From the NCBI GenBank assembly GCA_018882545.1, contig VERS01000106.1, forward strand, positions 1-6,987: 6,987 bases of DNA, written 5' to 3'. Within the stretch, counting starts at the first letter, position 1; every line of letters starts with the position of its first letter. The notes beneath the pieces were generated by a model. It was not told the origin of the DNA, ran no database searches, and worked only from the letters and a program-made list of their open reading frames with translations. A program made the translations under genes and the position numbers. Below are positions 1-6,987 of the stretch, piece after piece. The stretch is from Mycobacterium sp. Its GTDB lineage: Bacteria; Actinomycetota; Actinomycetes; Mycobacteriales; Mycobacteriaceae.

Positions 1-1025
1 GTCCAGTTGTCCTTGAGGAGCGAGCCGACGAGCACGGGGTCGAAATTGTTGCGGTGATTGAAGATGAACACCGCCGGGCGCTTCTTCTTGATGTTCTCCT
101 CCCCCAGCACGTTCAACTTGACTCCGTTGAGGGCCAACAACATCTGCGGGAACGCGCTGGTGAAGAAGTTCACCCCGCGGCGTCGGCTGCGGGTCAACAG
201 ACCCCACCCGGCGGCGCCGTAGGCCGCCGGCACGACCGAGCCGACGCCGATGAGGGTGCGTAACTGCCCGGCCAGGCCGCCGCGGCCCCGGCTGCGGAAC
301 TCCAGGATCGGCCAGCCCCGCTCGCGGGCGGTGGCGGCCATCTTCTCGCCCGGATTCGTGGGGCGGGGGTTGCCCACGAGCTGCATCAGCGCCACGTCCT
401 CGTCGCCGTCGGCGTAGAAGTAGCTCTCGGCAAGGTCGACGTCGTTGTCGGCGGCGAACTTCACAACGGCGTCGGCCTTGCCGGGGCCCCACAGGACCGG
501 CTTGAGCACGTTGCCGGTGAGCAGTCCGTCGAGATCGACCTCGAACCGGTTGCTCAGGGTGTTGACGATGCCCAGGAAGCGCGCCACCGGTTCGACCTGA
601 ATGGTCAGTGCCGAGGAACTGAGCACCACGGTATGGCCGTGATCCAGGTGCGCCTGCACCAGTTCGCGCATCTCCGGGTAGATGCGCTTCTCGATCTTCT
701 CGGTGAACAGCCGCTCGCCGAGCTGCTGCAGGTCGGACAGCGGCCGGCCGCGCAACATTTCGGTGGCCCGGTTGATCAGGCCCTCGAACTCGATGCGGCC
801 CAACTGGTGGTCCAGACTGGCCGCGACCATGCTGAGCAACTCCCCGACCCCCATATCGCGGCTGCGGAACCGCTCCCGGGTCAGGATCACCGCGGTGAAA
901 CCGGCGACCAGGGTGCCGTCGAGGTCGAAGAACGCCCCCACCCCGGGACCGGGCGGGCCGGCCAGTACCTCCTCCACCGACCCGGGAAGCCATTCAGCGG
1001 CGGCGTCGCGGGTCTCCTCGTTCAT
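1..1025 (-). CDS. plsC: HAD-IB phosphatase / PlsC-type acyltransferase fusion (3' end outside window)
   Basis: 341 residues are readable in one open frame before the left edge; the C-terminal part is missing. Residues about 30-220 form a HAD-IB phosphatase-like domain. The nucleophile motif FFDLDGTL (D34, D36) is followed by a hydroxyl-rich VVLSSSA (133-139), a conserved-type lysine (K183) and the acidic motif YADGDEDVALM (204-214). A hydrophobic stretch at about 257-277 may be a membrane segment. At 322-329 the motif FNHRNNFD gives the H-x4-D catalytic signature of glycerolipid acyltransferases (H324, D329). This order matches the family of M. tuberculosis Rv2483c (about 580 residues), annotated as a bifunctional phospholipid-biosynthesis enzyme that would acylate lysophosphatidate at the membrane. 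The phosphatase substrate is unknown. I chose ATG at 1025 because GGGTGG lies 7 bases upstream; an in-frame ATG at 1061 would add 12 residues. The gene is divergent from the DIM genes, so co-function is not implied. Family assignment is firm, exact substrate is not. Confidence 0.87.
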   Translation of the reverse strand, partial: MNEETRDAAAEWLPGSVEEVLAGPPGPGVGAFFDLDGTLVAGFTAVILTRERFRSRDMGVGELLSMVAASLDHQLGRIEFEGLINRATEMLRGRPLSDLQQLGERLFTEKIEKRIYPEMRELVQAHLDHGHTVVLSSSALTIQVEPVARFLGIVNTLSNRFEVDLDGLLTGNVLKPVLWGPGKADAVVKFAADNDVDLAESYFYADGDEDVALMQLVGNPRPTNPGEKMAATARERGWPILEFRSRGRGGLAGQLRTLIGVGSVVPAAYGAAGWGLLTRSRRRGVNFFTSAFPQMLLALNGVKLNVLGEENIKKKRPAVFIFNHRNNFDPVLVGSLLKDNW

Positions 1026-1229
1026 CAGCGGACCACCCGTTCGCACACGGGTAATACGCATGCCAGCCCAACGACCATCTCAGCCCTCCCGTCCAGCCCG
1101 GATTCCTCACCACCTGCGCACCGACCAGCGACGTGGCGCATTCCCACGCTAGTCCCGCCACGCCGCCGACGGGGTCGATTACCCCTCAGCCGACCCGCCG
1201 GTGGACGAAGCGCCCGCAGTCCCTCTACC
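1026..1229. promoter_or_regulatory. Divergent intergenic region between plsC-like gene and tesA
   Basis: This 204-base gap must hold the 5' signals of two divergent genes. On the minus strand a weak -10-like TATTAC (complement of 1051-1056) lies about 25 bases before the plsC-like ATG, but no good -35 is evident. On the plus strand I see no convincing promoter and no Shine-Dalgarno sequence in front of the tesA GTG at 1230. The frame of tesA stays open through the whole gap, but the residues there (proline- and arginine-rich) look like translated non-coding GC-rich DNA. Confidence 0.45.
1033..1052 (-). promoter_or_regulatory. Ribosome binding site overlapping a perfect 6-bp inverted repeat
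   Basis: On the minus strand GGGTGG (complement of 1033-1038) ends 7 bases before the ATG at 1025 and is the best ribosome-binding candidate for the plsC-like gene. Arms ACCCGT (1035-1040) and ACGGGT (1047-1052) form a perfect inverted repeat with a 6-base spacer. The 3' arm in the transcript contains four bases of the ribosome-binding sequence. The repeat could be a hairpin that masks the site, an operator, or chance in GC-rich DNA. Confidence 0.35.
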
Positions 1230-1952
1230 GTGAGCCCGGTGACGACGCCCGGGTCGCGGCTTTACATTTTTCCGCACGCCGGCGGCACGGCCGATTTCTA
1301 CACGCCGTTCGCCCGGGCCCTCTCACCCCGGGTGCGCTGCGTCGCCGTGCAGTACCCCGGTAAGCGGGCCGGCAGAGATCTTTCCAAGTACACCGGGATC
1401 AACGAGTTGGCCGATACGCTCGCGACGATGCTCAAACCCGGGGAGACCCCCGGTTCCGAGGTCGCGTTCTTCGGCCACAGCATGGGGGCGCTGCTGGCGT
1501 TCGAACTCGCCGCGCGCTTCGAGGCCGCCGGCAACCCGGTGGCGGCGCTGTTCGTATCGGCCTGCGCCGCACCGGGTCTGCTGCGTCGGATCTCCAACCT
1601 GGATGGAACCGACCTCCAATTGCTGAGCGCGGTCAGTGAGCTCACCGGCGTCAACCCGGAGTTCCTCAAAGACGACCAGTTCGCCGCAACCCTGCTGCCC
1701 ACGTTGCGGGGCCTCAAGGCGATCGCGGCGTACGAACCCGCGCCCGATGCGGTGCTGTCCTGTCCGATTTATGCGCTGCGGCCGGAGAATGACGCGCTGG
1801 CCACGGCCGAGTTGGTCAGCCCCTGGCGCGAGCGGACCACCGGGTACTTCGAGGTGACGGTCTTTGACGGTGGTCATTTCTACATTACAGAAAATTTGCT
1901 GAAACTGTCTGAACTCGTCGAAAAACGCCTGTTGGAGTCGCACGCGGGCTGA
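1230..1952 (+). CDS. tesA: Type II thioesterase, TesA-like
   Basis: A 240-residue alpha/beta-hydrolase thioesterase. TesA acts with the Pps polyketide synthases in DIM and phenolic glycolipid synthesis, hydrolysing acyl chains from carrier domains. The sequence shows the oxyanion-side motif FPHAGG (14-19), QYPG (41-44), the nucleophile elbow GHSMGA (82-87, S84), D188 in RPENDA and H216 in GGHFYI. The spacing of S84, D188 and H216 equals that of the triad known to me in M. tuberculosis TesA (S104, D208, H236) with a constant offset of 20, so only the N-terminal tail is shorter. I chose GTG at 1230 because family similarity (LYIFPHAGG) begins 10 residues later; GTG at 1239 is also possible. No Shine-Dalgarno sequence is visible. 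The open frame reaching back to 633 is not plausible because it crosses the divergent gene. A gene of the same kind precedes fadD26 and ppsA in the M. tuberculosis DIM locus, which supports the call. The last 60 bases or so of the gene are unusually AT-rich. Confidence 0.86.
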   Translation: MSPVTTPGSRLYIFPHAGGTADFYTPFARALSPRVRCVAVQYPGKRAGRDLSKYTGINELADTLATMLKPGETPGSEVAFFGHSMGALLAFELAARFEAAGNPVAALFVSACAAPGLLRRISNLDGTDLQLLSAVSELTGVNPEFLKDDQFAATLLPTLRGLKAIAAYEPAPDAVLSCPIYALRPENDALATAELVSPWRERTTGYFEVTVFDGGHFYITENLLKLSELVEKRLLESHAG

Positions 1953-2204
1953 TACGCAGGTCGCCGAATCCCGATCAGACTGTTTGCTGGATATGTTTTC
2001 GTCGTTGGACGCTGGTAAGGTCTTCTCAGGTTCGTCCCACGGCACCCGGGGTAAGGCGGCGCAACGACGCGCTGGTGCCGAACGCCCACCTAGACGCACG
2101 TTCGAAGAAAGAGGCCGGCAGGCCGGAATCGGTCTGCCGAACCGCGGCCGGGCCCGCGCCGACCGCTCGCCGATCAACCGCTGACCAACCAGTGAGGTAC
2201 CCCT
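1953..2204 (+). promoter_or_regulatory. tesA-fadD26 intergenic region, probable promoter of the fadD26-ppsA operon
   Basis: This 252-base gap has no credible gene. In M. tuberculosis the DIM operon is transcribed from a promoter just upstream of fadD26, and the gap here is the natural equivalent. Hexamers fitting the mycobacterial -10 pattern TANNNT occur at 1992-1997 (TATGTT) and 2016-2021 (TAAGGT), but neither has a good -35 at normal spacing. A TTGACG followed 16 bases later by TACAGA lies further upstream inside the end of tesA (1864-1869 and 1886-1891). I cannot choose between these by eye. In M. tuberculosis a small hypothetical gene (Rv2929) sits between tesA and fadD26; I see no equivalent of its length here. 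No terminator is evident after tesA, so read-through is possible. Confidence 0.5.
2194..2197 (+). promoter_or_regulatory. Ribosome binding site of fadD26
   Basis: GAGG stands 7 bases before the GTG at 2205 and is the best Shine-Dalgarno match on the plus strand of this window. It fixes the GTG as the start of the acyl-AMP ligase, whose family similarity begins within the first ten residues. Confidence 0.75.
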
Positions 2205-3938
2205 GTGCAAACGACCGATCAGACCCTGCCCGCCCTGCTGCGCCACCAGGCGACAACCCGGGGTGACGCCACGGCATTCGCCTTCGTGGACGGTCCCGTG
2301 CTGGGCACCGGACACCGGGAGAGCCTGACCTGGAGCCAGCTGTACCGCCGCGTGCTCGCGCTGGCCGCCGAACTGCGCCGCACCGCCACCAAAGGCGACC
2401 GGGTCGCAATCGTGGCCCCGCAGGGACTGGACTACATCGTCGCGTTCTACGCCTCGCTGCAGGCCGGCCTGATCGCAGTTCCGCTGTCGGTGCCGATGTT
2501 CGGCGCCCACGATCAGCGCACCGAGTCCGCACTCGACGACAGCACCCCCTCGGTGCTGCTGACCACCTCGGCCGTGGTGACCGACGTCAACAGGTATGCG
2601 ACCCCCCGCGCCGGCCGGCCGGCGCCGACCGTCATCGAGGTCGACCTCATCGACGTTGACGCGACCCTGGAACTCGACGAGAAGGACGACTCCCGGCCCG
2701 GGCCGGCTTACCTGCAGTACACCTCCGGTTCGACCCGTACCCCGGCCGGCGTGATCGTGTCGCACCGCAATGTCACCAGCAACCTGGACCAAGCCGTCGG
2801 CGCCTACTTCGCCGAGTTCGGCGGCACCGTCCAGGAGAACACCTCGGTGGTCTCGTGGCTCCCGTTCTTCCACGATATGGGCCTGATCATGGGTGTCTGC
2901 GCACCGGTGGTCACCGGCTGCGACGCCGTACTGACCAGTCCGCTGGCATTCCTGGCCAAACCGGCGAGCTGGATGCAGCTGATGGCCCGCAACCCGGGGT
3001 GCTTCTCCGGTGCCCCGAACTTCGCGTTCGAACTGGCCGCCCGCCGGACCTCCGACGCCGACCTGTCGGGTCTGGACCTGTCCGGGGTGCACACCATCCT
3101 CAGCGGCGCCGAGCGGGTGCACTACGGCACCATTGCGCGGTTCATCGACCGCTTCGCGAAATTCGGGCTCATCGAGAAGGTCATCCGCCCGTCCTACGGG
3201 CTGGCCGAGGCCACCCTCTACGTCGCGTCCCCACCGATCTCCGCGACGGTGCGCACCGCACGTTTCGATCTGCAGGAGCTCGCCGGCGGGGTCGCCAGCC
3301 GCCGCGGCTGCGACCATGACGGCAGCACCGAACTGGTCAGCTACGGGGTGCCGACCGCCTATCAGGTGCGCATCGTCGACCCGCAGACCGCCACCGAGCA
3401 GCCCGAGGGCGTCATCGGTGAGATCTGGACCAAGGGTGACCACGTCGCCCTGGGCTACTGGCGCAAACCCGAGCCGACCACCCGCGTCTTCCGCGGCCGC
3501 ATCACCAATCCCTCGGAGGGCACCCCGGCCGGACCGTGGCTGCGCACCGGGGATCTGGGAGCGATCTCCGACGGTGAGTTGTTCATCATGGGCCGCCTCA
3601 AGGATCTGCTGATCGTCGACGGGCGCAACCACTACCCCGAGGACATCGAGGCGACCATCCGGGAGATCACCGGCGGCCGGGTCGCCGCCATCGCCGTCGA
3701 GGACGAGGCGTCGGAGAACCTGGTGGCCATCGTCGAGGTCAAGCCCGCACCGGAGTTGGGTGCGGTCAGGGACGAGGTGGCCGCCGCGGTGTGGAAATCG
3801 CACAACCTGAAGGTCGATGACCTGGTGCTGGTTTCGCCGGGATCCATCCCGATCACCACCAGCGGCAAGATCCGCCGGTCGTCGTGTGGGCAGTTGTACC
3901 GCCACGGGGAGTTCCAGCGAATGGACATCGCTGTATGA
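2205..3938 (+). CDS. fadD26: Long-chain fatty acyl-AMP ligase, FadD26-like
   Basis: A complete 577-residue adenylate-forming enzyme, close to the usual length of about 580. FadD26 converts a long-chain fatty acid and ATP to acyl-AMP, then transfers the acyl group to the first carrier domain of PpsA to start phthiocerol synthesis. The core motifs appear in order: YTSGSTRTP (172-180, phosphate loop), FFHDMGL (221-227), PSYGLAEATLYV (329-340), a following segment (about 341-375) of the kind that holds fatty acyl-AMP ligases in the AMP-ligase rather than CoA-ligase state, TGDLG (448-452), GRLKDLLIVDGRNHYPEDIE (463-482) and the catalytic lysine loop TTSGKIRR (551-558, K555). The C-terminus (about 485-577) is the mobile small domain. 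No key residue is missing. It starts at GTG 2205 behind a good ribosome binding site and its stop overlaps the ATG of ppsA. The paralogue FadD29 is the main alternative, but position directly before ppsA and after tesA favours FadD26. Confidence 0.88.
   Translation: MQTTDQTLPALLRHQATTRGDATAFAFVDGPVLGTGHRESLTWSQLYRRVLALAAELRRTATKGDRVAIVAPQGLDYIVAFYASLQAGLIAVPLSVPMFGAHDQRTESALDDSTPSVLLTTSAVVTDVNRYATPRAGRPAPTVIEVDLIDVDATLELDEKDDSRPGPAYLQYTSGSTRTPAGVIVSHRNVTSNLDQAVGAYFAEFGGTVQENTSVVSWLPFFHDMGLIMGVCAPVVTGCDAVLTSPLAFLAKPASWMQLMARNPGCFSGAPNFAFELAARRTSDADLSGLDLSGVHTILSGAERVHYGTIARFIDRFAKFGLIEKVIRPSYGLAEATLYVASPPISATVRTARFDLQELAGGVASRRGCDHDGSTELVSYGVPTAYQVRIVDPQTATEQPEGVIGEIWTKGDHVALGYWRKPEPTTRVFRGRITNPSEGTPAGPWLRTGDLGAISDGELFIMGRLKDLLIVDGRNHYPEDIEATIREITGGRVAAIAVEDEASENLVAIVEVKPAPELGAVRDEVAAAVWKSHNLKVDDLVLVSPGSIPITTSGKIRRSSCGQLYRHGEFQRMDIAV
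3935..3938 (+). other. ATGA stop-start overlap coupling fadD26 to ppsA
   Basis: The ATG of ppsA (3935-3937) overlaps the TGA of fadD26 (3936-3938). There is no ribosome binding site at normal distance; a GGGGAG at 3906-3911 is too far away. Translation of the synthase is therefore probably coupled to that of the ligase, keeping the loading enzyme and its carrier protein in step. Confidence 0.85.
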
Positions 3939-6900
3939 CGTTGCCCGGCGACGGTGAGGACGAACTGCGCAACTGGCTGATCGACTACCTCGTCACCAAT
4001 ATCGGCTGCAACCCCGACAACGTCGACCCGCACCTCCCGTTCAACCAACTGGGCGTGGGTTCCCGGGACGGGGTCGTGCTGGCCGGCGAACTCTCGGAGG
4101 TGCTCTCCCGCCCGGTCTCGCCGGTGGACATCTGGCAGCACCCGACGATCGCCGGTCTGGCGTACGCACTGACCCATCCGGAGATCGAGGCGACCCGTGC
4201 CGCCGAAGGCACCACCGCATCCCTGACCGAGCCGATCGCCGTCATCGGCCTGGGCTGCCGGCTGCCGGGTGACGTCCACGGACCGGATGCCCTGTGGGAC
4301 TTGCTGATCGAGCGTCGATCGGCGGTCACCACGGTTCCCGACGACAGGTGGCGGGCGTTCGACGACGGCTCGCCGCAGGCCGCGGAGGCGCTGGCGGGCA
4401 CCACGCGCTGGGGCGCGTTTTTGTCCGACTACGCCAGCTTCGACGCCGAGTTCTTCGGGATCACCCACCGCGAGGCGGACTTCATCGACCCGCAGCAGCG
4501 GCTGATGCTCGAGGTGACCGTCGAGGCGCTCGAACACGCCGGCATCCCGGTGGAGTCGTTGCAGCGATCCCTGACCGGGGTGTTCATCGGGGCCTGCGTC
4601 AGTGAGTACGGCTTCCTGGCCGCCCGCGACCTCAGCGGGGTCGATGCGTGGACGGGAACCGGTGGCGCACTGAGCATCATCGCCAACCGGCTGTCCTACG
4701 CGCTGGACTTCCGCGGCCCGTCGCTGACGATCGACACCGCGTGCTCATCGTCGTTGGTCGCGGTGCACCTGGCCTGCCAGAGTCTGCGTACCGGCCAGTC
4801 CGACCTGGCCATCGCCGGCGGCGTCAACCTGCTGCTGTCGCCGGTCGTGACCCGCAGTTTCGACCAGGCCGGCGCGATGTCGCCCACCGGCGGCTGCCAC
4901 GCCTTCGACGCCGCGGCCGACGGGTTCGTCCGCGGCGAGGGCTGCGGGGTGGCCGTGCTGAAGCGGCTTTCCGACGCACTGCGCGACGGCGACGGGATTC
5001 TCGCCGTGATCCGCGGTTCGGCGGTCAACCAGGACGGCCGGTCCAATGGACTGATGGCGCCCAGCCCGGCCGCCCAGGCGGCGGTGCTGCGGGCCGCCTG
5101 CGCCGACGCCGGGGTGGATCCCACCGACGTCGGCTACGTCGAGGCGCACGGCACCGGGACGCTGCTCGGCGATCCGATCGAGGCCCGCGCCCTCGGTGCC
5201 GTCTACGGCCGGGGCCGCGAGCAGGACGAGCCGCTGCTGGTCGGCGCCGCCAAAACCAACCTCGGGCACCTGGAGGCGGCGGCGGGCATCGTCGGCCTGA
5301 TCAAGGCGACCCTGGCCGTCCAGCGCGGCGAGATCCCGCCCAATCAGCATTTCGGCGATCCCAATCCGCACATCCCGTTCGACGAACTGCACCTGAAGGT
5401 GGTCGACGAGCCGGTCCGGTGGTCCGCCGACGGCGGACAGCGGCTGGCGGGGGTGTCGTCGTTCGGGTTCGGCGGCACCAATGCCCATGTGGTGCTCACC
5501 CAGCCGCCGACCGCCGCGCGCCGGCTGTCACCGGCAGCGCCGGCCCTGACGACACTGGTGGTCAGCGGGAAAAGCCCGGAGCGTCTGGCCGGGATGGCGC
5601 AGGTGCTGGCCGACTGGATGTCCGGCCCGGGCGCGGCGGTACCGCTGGCCGACGTCGCGCACACTCTGGACTATCACCGCACCCATCAACCGCTGTTCGC
5701 GACGGTGTGCGCCACCGACCGGGACGCGGCGGTCGCCGGTCTGCGGGCGGTCGCCGCCGGTGAGACCGCGCCCGGTGTCGCCGGTCCCCATCCCGGGCCG
5801 TGCGGGCCGGGCATCGTGTTCGTCTACTCCGGCCAGGGATCCCAGTGGGCCGGGATGGGACGTCAGCTACTGGCCGACGAACCGGCCTTCGCCGCCGCCA
5901 TCGACGACCTGGAACTGGACTTCGTCGCCGAGGTCGGCTTCTCGCTCTACGAGACACTGGCCGAGGGCCGCGAGTTGACCGCCATCGAGGAGATCCAGCC
6001 GGTGCTGGTGGGCATCCAGCTGGCGTTGACGGCGCTGTGGCGCTCCTACCGGATCGAGCCCGACGCGGTGATCGGCCACTCGATGGGCGAGGTGACCGCG
6101 GCCGTGGCCGCCGGCGCGCTGAGCCCGGCCGAGGGCTTCCGGGTGATCGCCCGCCGGTCGCAGTTGATGTCGCGGTGCGCCGCCACCGGTGCGATCGCGC
6201 TGATCGAACTCGGCGCCCCGGCCACCGAGGCGCTCATCGCCGACTTCCCGGAGGTCACGGTCGCGGTGTACGCCTCACCCCGCCAGACGGTGGTGGCCGG
6301 ACCGGTCGAAGCCGTCGACGCCGTGGTCGCCAGTGCCACCGCGGGAAACATCTTCGCCCGCAAAGTGAACGTCGACGTGGCCTCCCACCACGCGATGATG
6401 GACCCGATCCTGCCGGAGTTGCGGGATGCGCTGGCCGATCTGGAACCGGGTTATCCGGTGATCCCGGTGATCTCCACCGTCGACAACGCCGGCGAGACTG
6501 CGCAATTCGACGCCGAACACTGGGTGGCCAACCTGCGCAACCCGGTTCGCTTCGGGGACGCGATCGCGGCCGCCGGCGCCGATCACTGCACCTTCATCGA
6601 GATCAGCCCGCACCCGTTGCTGACCAAGGCCATCGCCGACACCCTCGAGGACCCGGATTCGGGCAACACCCACCACCACGCGCTGGGGACTCTGCAGCGG
6701 GATTCCGACGAGACCATCGCGTTCCACACCGCACTGAACGCGACTTTCACCGAACGGCCGCCGGCCGGCCCGCATCCGCCCGAACCGCACCCGGTGCTGC
6801 CGCCGACCCCCTGGCAGCACACCCGGCATCTGCTGGACTTCGCGCCCCCGCGCGCTGCCGCCGGCCGCCCGGCACGCCGGCCGCTGTCCGCCCGGGACAG

Positions 6901-6987
6901 TCCCGTCCCGCTGGAGTGGTTCTACGAGGCCGCCTGGCAGCGGTCAGCGCATACCGGCGAATCGGATACCGGCGACTCCGGCACCGG
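3935..6987 (+). CDS. ppsA: Type I polyketide synthase, PpsA-like, N-terminal 1017 residues
   Basis: PpsA takes the fatty acyl chain from FadD26 and performs the first extension of phthiocerol or phenolphthiocerol synthesis. Domains in order: an N-terminal acyl carrier domain (about 8-82) with [15 protein letters not shown] at its start and phosphopantetheine serine S43 in LGVGSRDG; a ketosynthase (about 98-522) with DTACSSS (C270), EAHGTGT (H405), KTNLGH (H445) and [10 protein letters not shown]; and an acyltransferase (about 627-920) with [10 protein letters not shown] (631-640), GHSMGE (714-719, S716) and VASHHAMMD (815-823). The post-AT linker [13 protein letters not shown] (956-968) is followed by [11 protein letters not shown] (992-1002), which resembles the entry to a ketoreductase region. 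No HPLLG-type dehydratase start is seen, consistent with the ACP-KS-AT-KR-ACP plan of PpsA (about 1,876 residues in M. tuberculosis). The ketoreductase and second carrier domain lie beyond the right edge. ATG 3935 is the only sensible start. Other mycobacterial synthases with an N-terminal carrier (Pks6, Pks13) are less likely given the neighbours and the carrier sequence. Confidence 0.87.
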   Translation, partial: MTLPGDGEDELRNWLIDYLVTNIGCNPDNVDPHLPFNQLGVGSRDGVVLAGELSEVLSRPVSPVDIWQHPTIAGLAYALTHPEIEATRAAEGTTASLTEPIAVIGLGCRLPGDVHGPDALWDLLIERRSAVTTVPDDRWRAFDDGSPQAAEALAGTTRWGAFLSDYASFDAEFFGITHREADFIDPQQRLMLEVTVEALEHAGIPVESLQRSLTGVFIGACVSEYGFLAARDLSGVDAWTGTGGALSIIANRLSYALDFRGPSLTIDTACSSSLVAVHLACQSLRTGQSDLAIAGGVNLLLSPVVTRSFDQAGAMSPTGGCHAFDAAADGFVRGEGCGVAVLKRLSDALRDGDGILAVIRGSAVNQDGRSNGLMAPSPAAQAAVLRAACADAGVDPTDVGYVEAHGTGTLLGDPIEARALGAVYGRGREQDEPLLVGAAKTNLGHLEAAAGIVGLIKATLAVQRGEIPPNQHFGDPNPHIPFDELHLKVVDEPVRWSADGGQRLAGVSSFGFGGTNAHVVLTQPPTAARRLSPAAPALTTLVVSGKSPERLAGMAQVLADWMSGPGAAVPLADVAHTLDYHRTHQPLFATVCATDRDAAVAGLRAVAAGETAPGVAGPHPGPCGPGIVFVYSGQGSQWAGMGRQLLADEPAFAAAIDDLELDFVAEVGFSLYETLAEGRELTAIEEIQPVLVGIQLALTALWRSYRIEPDAVIGHSMGEVTAAVAAGALSPAEGFRVIARRSQLMSRCAATGAIALIELGAPATEALIADFPEVTVAVYASPRQTVVAGPVEAVDAVVASATAGNIFARKVNVDVASHHAMMDPILPELRDALADLEPGYPVIPVISTVDNAGETAQFDAEHWVANLRNPVRFGDAIAAAGADHCTFIEISPHPLLTKAIADTLEDPDSGNTHHHALGTLQRDSDETIAFHTALNATFTERPPAGPHPPEPHPVLPPTPWQHTRHLLDFAPPRAAAGRPARRPLSARDSPVPLEWFYEAAWQRSAHTGESDTGDSGT

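Noticed and set aside
633..1229. Upstream extension of the tesA frame to an ATG at 633
   Set aside because: The first part is antisense to the HAD domain of the plsC-like gene and the rest crosses the intergenic gap. The residues do not resemble TesA, whose similarity starts near residue 11 from 1230.
2143..2158. GC-rich hairpin (5-bp arms around a 6-base loop) in the gap, considered as a terminator of tesA
   Set aside because: The arms are short, no T-run follows, it lies 190 bases after the tesA stop and close to the fadD26 start.
1984..2184. 66-codon plus-strand frame in the tesA-fadD26 gap
   Set aside because: No ribosome binding site, no recognisable motif and a composition rich in arginine and glycine; it is also shorter than the hypothetical gene found at this place in M. 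tuberculosis.
1323..3905. An 860-codon open frame on the minus strand covering tesA, the gap and fadD26
   Set aside because: It lies opposite two clear enzymes, its product is an R/G/Q/D/V-rich sequence with no recognisable domain, and long antisense frames are expected in GC-rich codon-biased DNA. Its passage through the 252-base gap is curious but not evidence of coding.
4648..5763. 371-codon plus-strand frame inside ppsA
   Set aside because: It is out of frame with the intact ketosynthase and encodes an arginine/glycine-rich low-complexity product, a typical shadow.
1..6987. Mobile elements, tRNA/rRNA, CRISPR arrays, attachment sites
   Set aside because: No transposase or integrase motifs, terminal repeats, spaced direct repeats or RNA-gene-like segments were seen on either strand.

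Overview
The window reads as chromosomal DNA from a Mycobacterium-type actinobacterium. It is very GC-rich, uses GTG as well as ATG starts, and carries the mycobacteria-specific gene order tesA - fadD26 - ppsA, the start of the phthiocerol dimycocerosate (DIM/PDIM) locus. The species cannot be named from the sequence. All family assignments below rest on motif reading and recalled family sequences; no search or alignment was run.

Layout. Positions 1-1025 (minus strand, running off the left edge) encode a fused HAD-type phosphatase plus PlsC-type acyltransferase, a phospholipid-biosynthesis protein. A 204-base divergent gap (1026-1229) separates it from the plus-strand block. That block is a TesA-like type II thioesterase (1230-1952), a 252-base gap (1953-2204) that probably holds the promoter of the next operon, a FadD26-like fatty acyl-AMP ligase (2205-3938), and the N-terminal 1017 residues of a PpsA-like type I polyketide synthase (3935 to the right edge; ACP, KS, AT, then the start of the reductive region). 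fadD26 and ppsA overlap by four bases (ATGA).

How the genes work together. In the known pathway FadD26 activates a long-chain fatty acid as acyl-AMP and passes it to the N-terminal carrier domain of PpsA. PpsA makes the first extension, and PpsB-E (expected to the right of this window) complete phthiocerol or phenolphthiocerol. TesA is a partner thioesterase of the Pps assembly line. The points most worth a second look are the AT substrate motif of PpsA (methylmalonyl-like, although PpsA is normally a malonyl module), the unusual carrier-domain motif, an AT-rich patch just before fadD26, the absence of a separate gene between tesA and fadD26, and the PlsC-type neighbour. I found no RNA genes, mobile elements, CRISPR arrays or clear terminators. 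The window is best described as a divergent version of a known lipid pathway, not a wholly new system.
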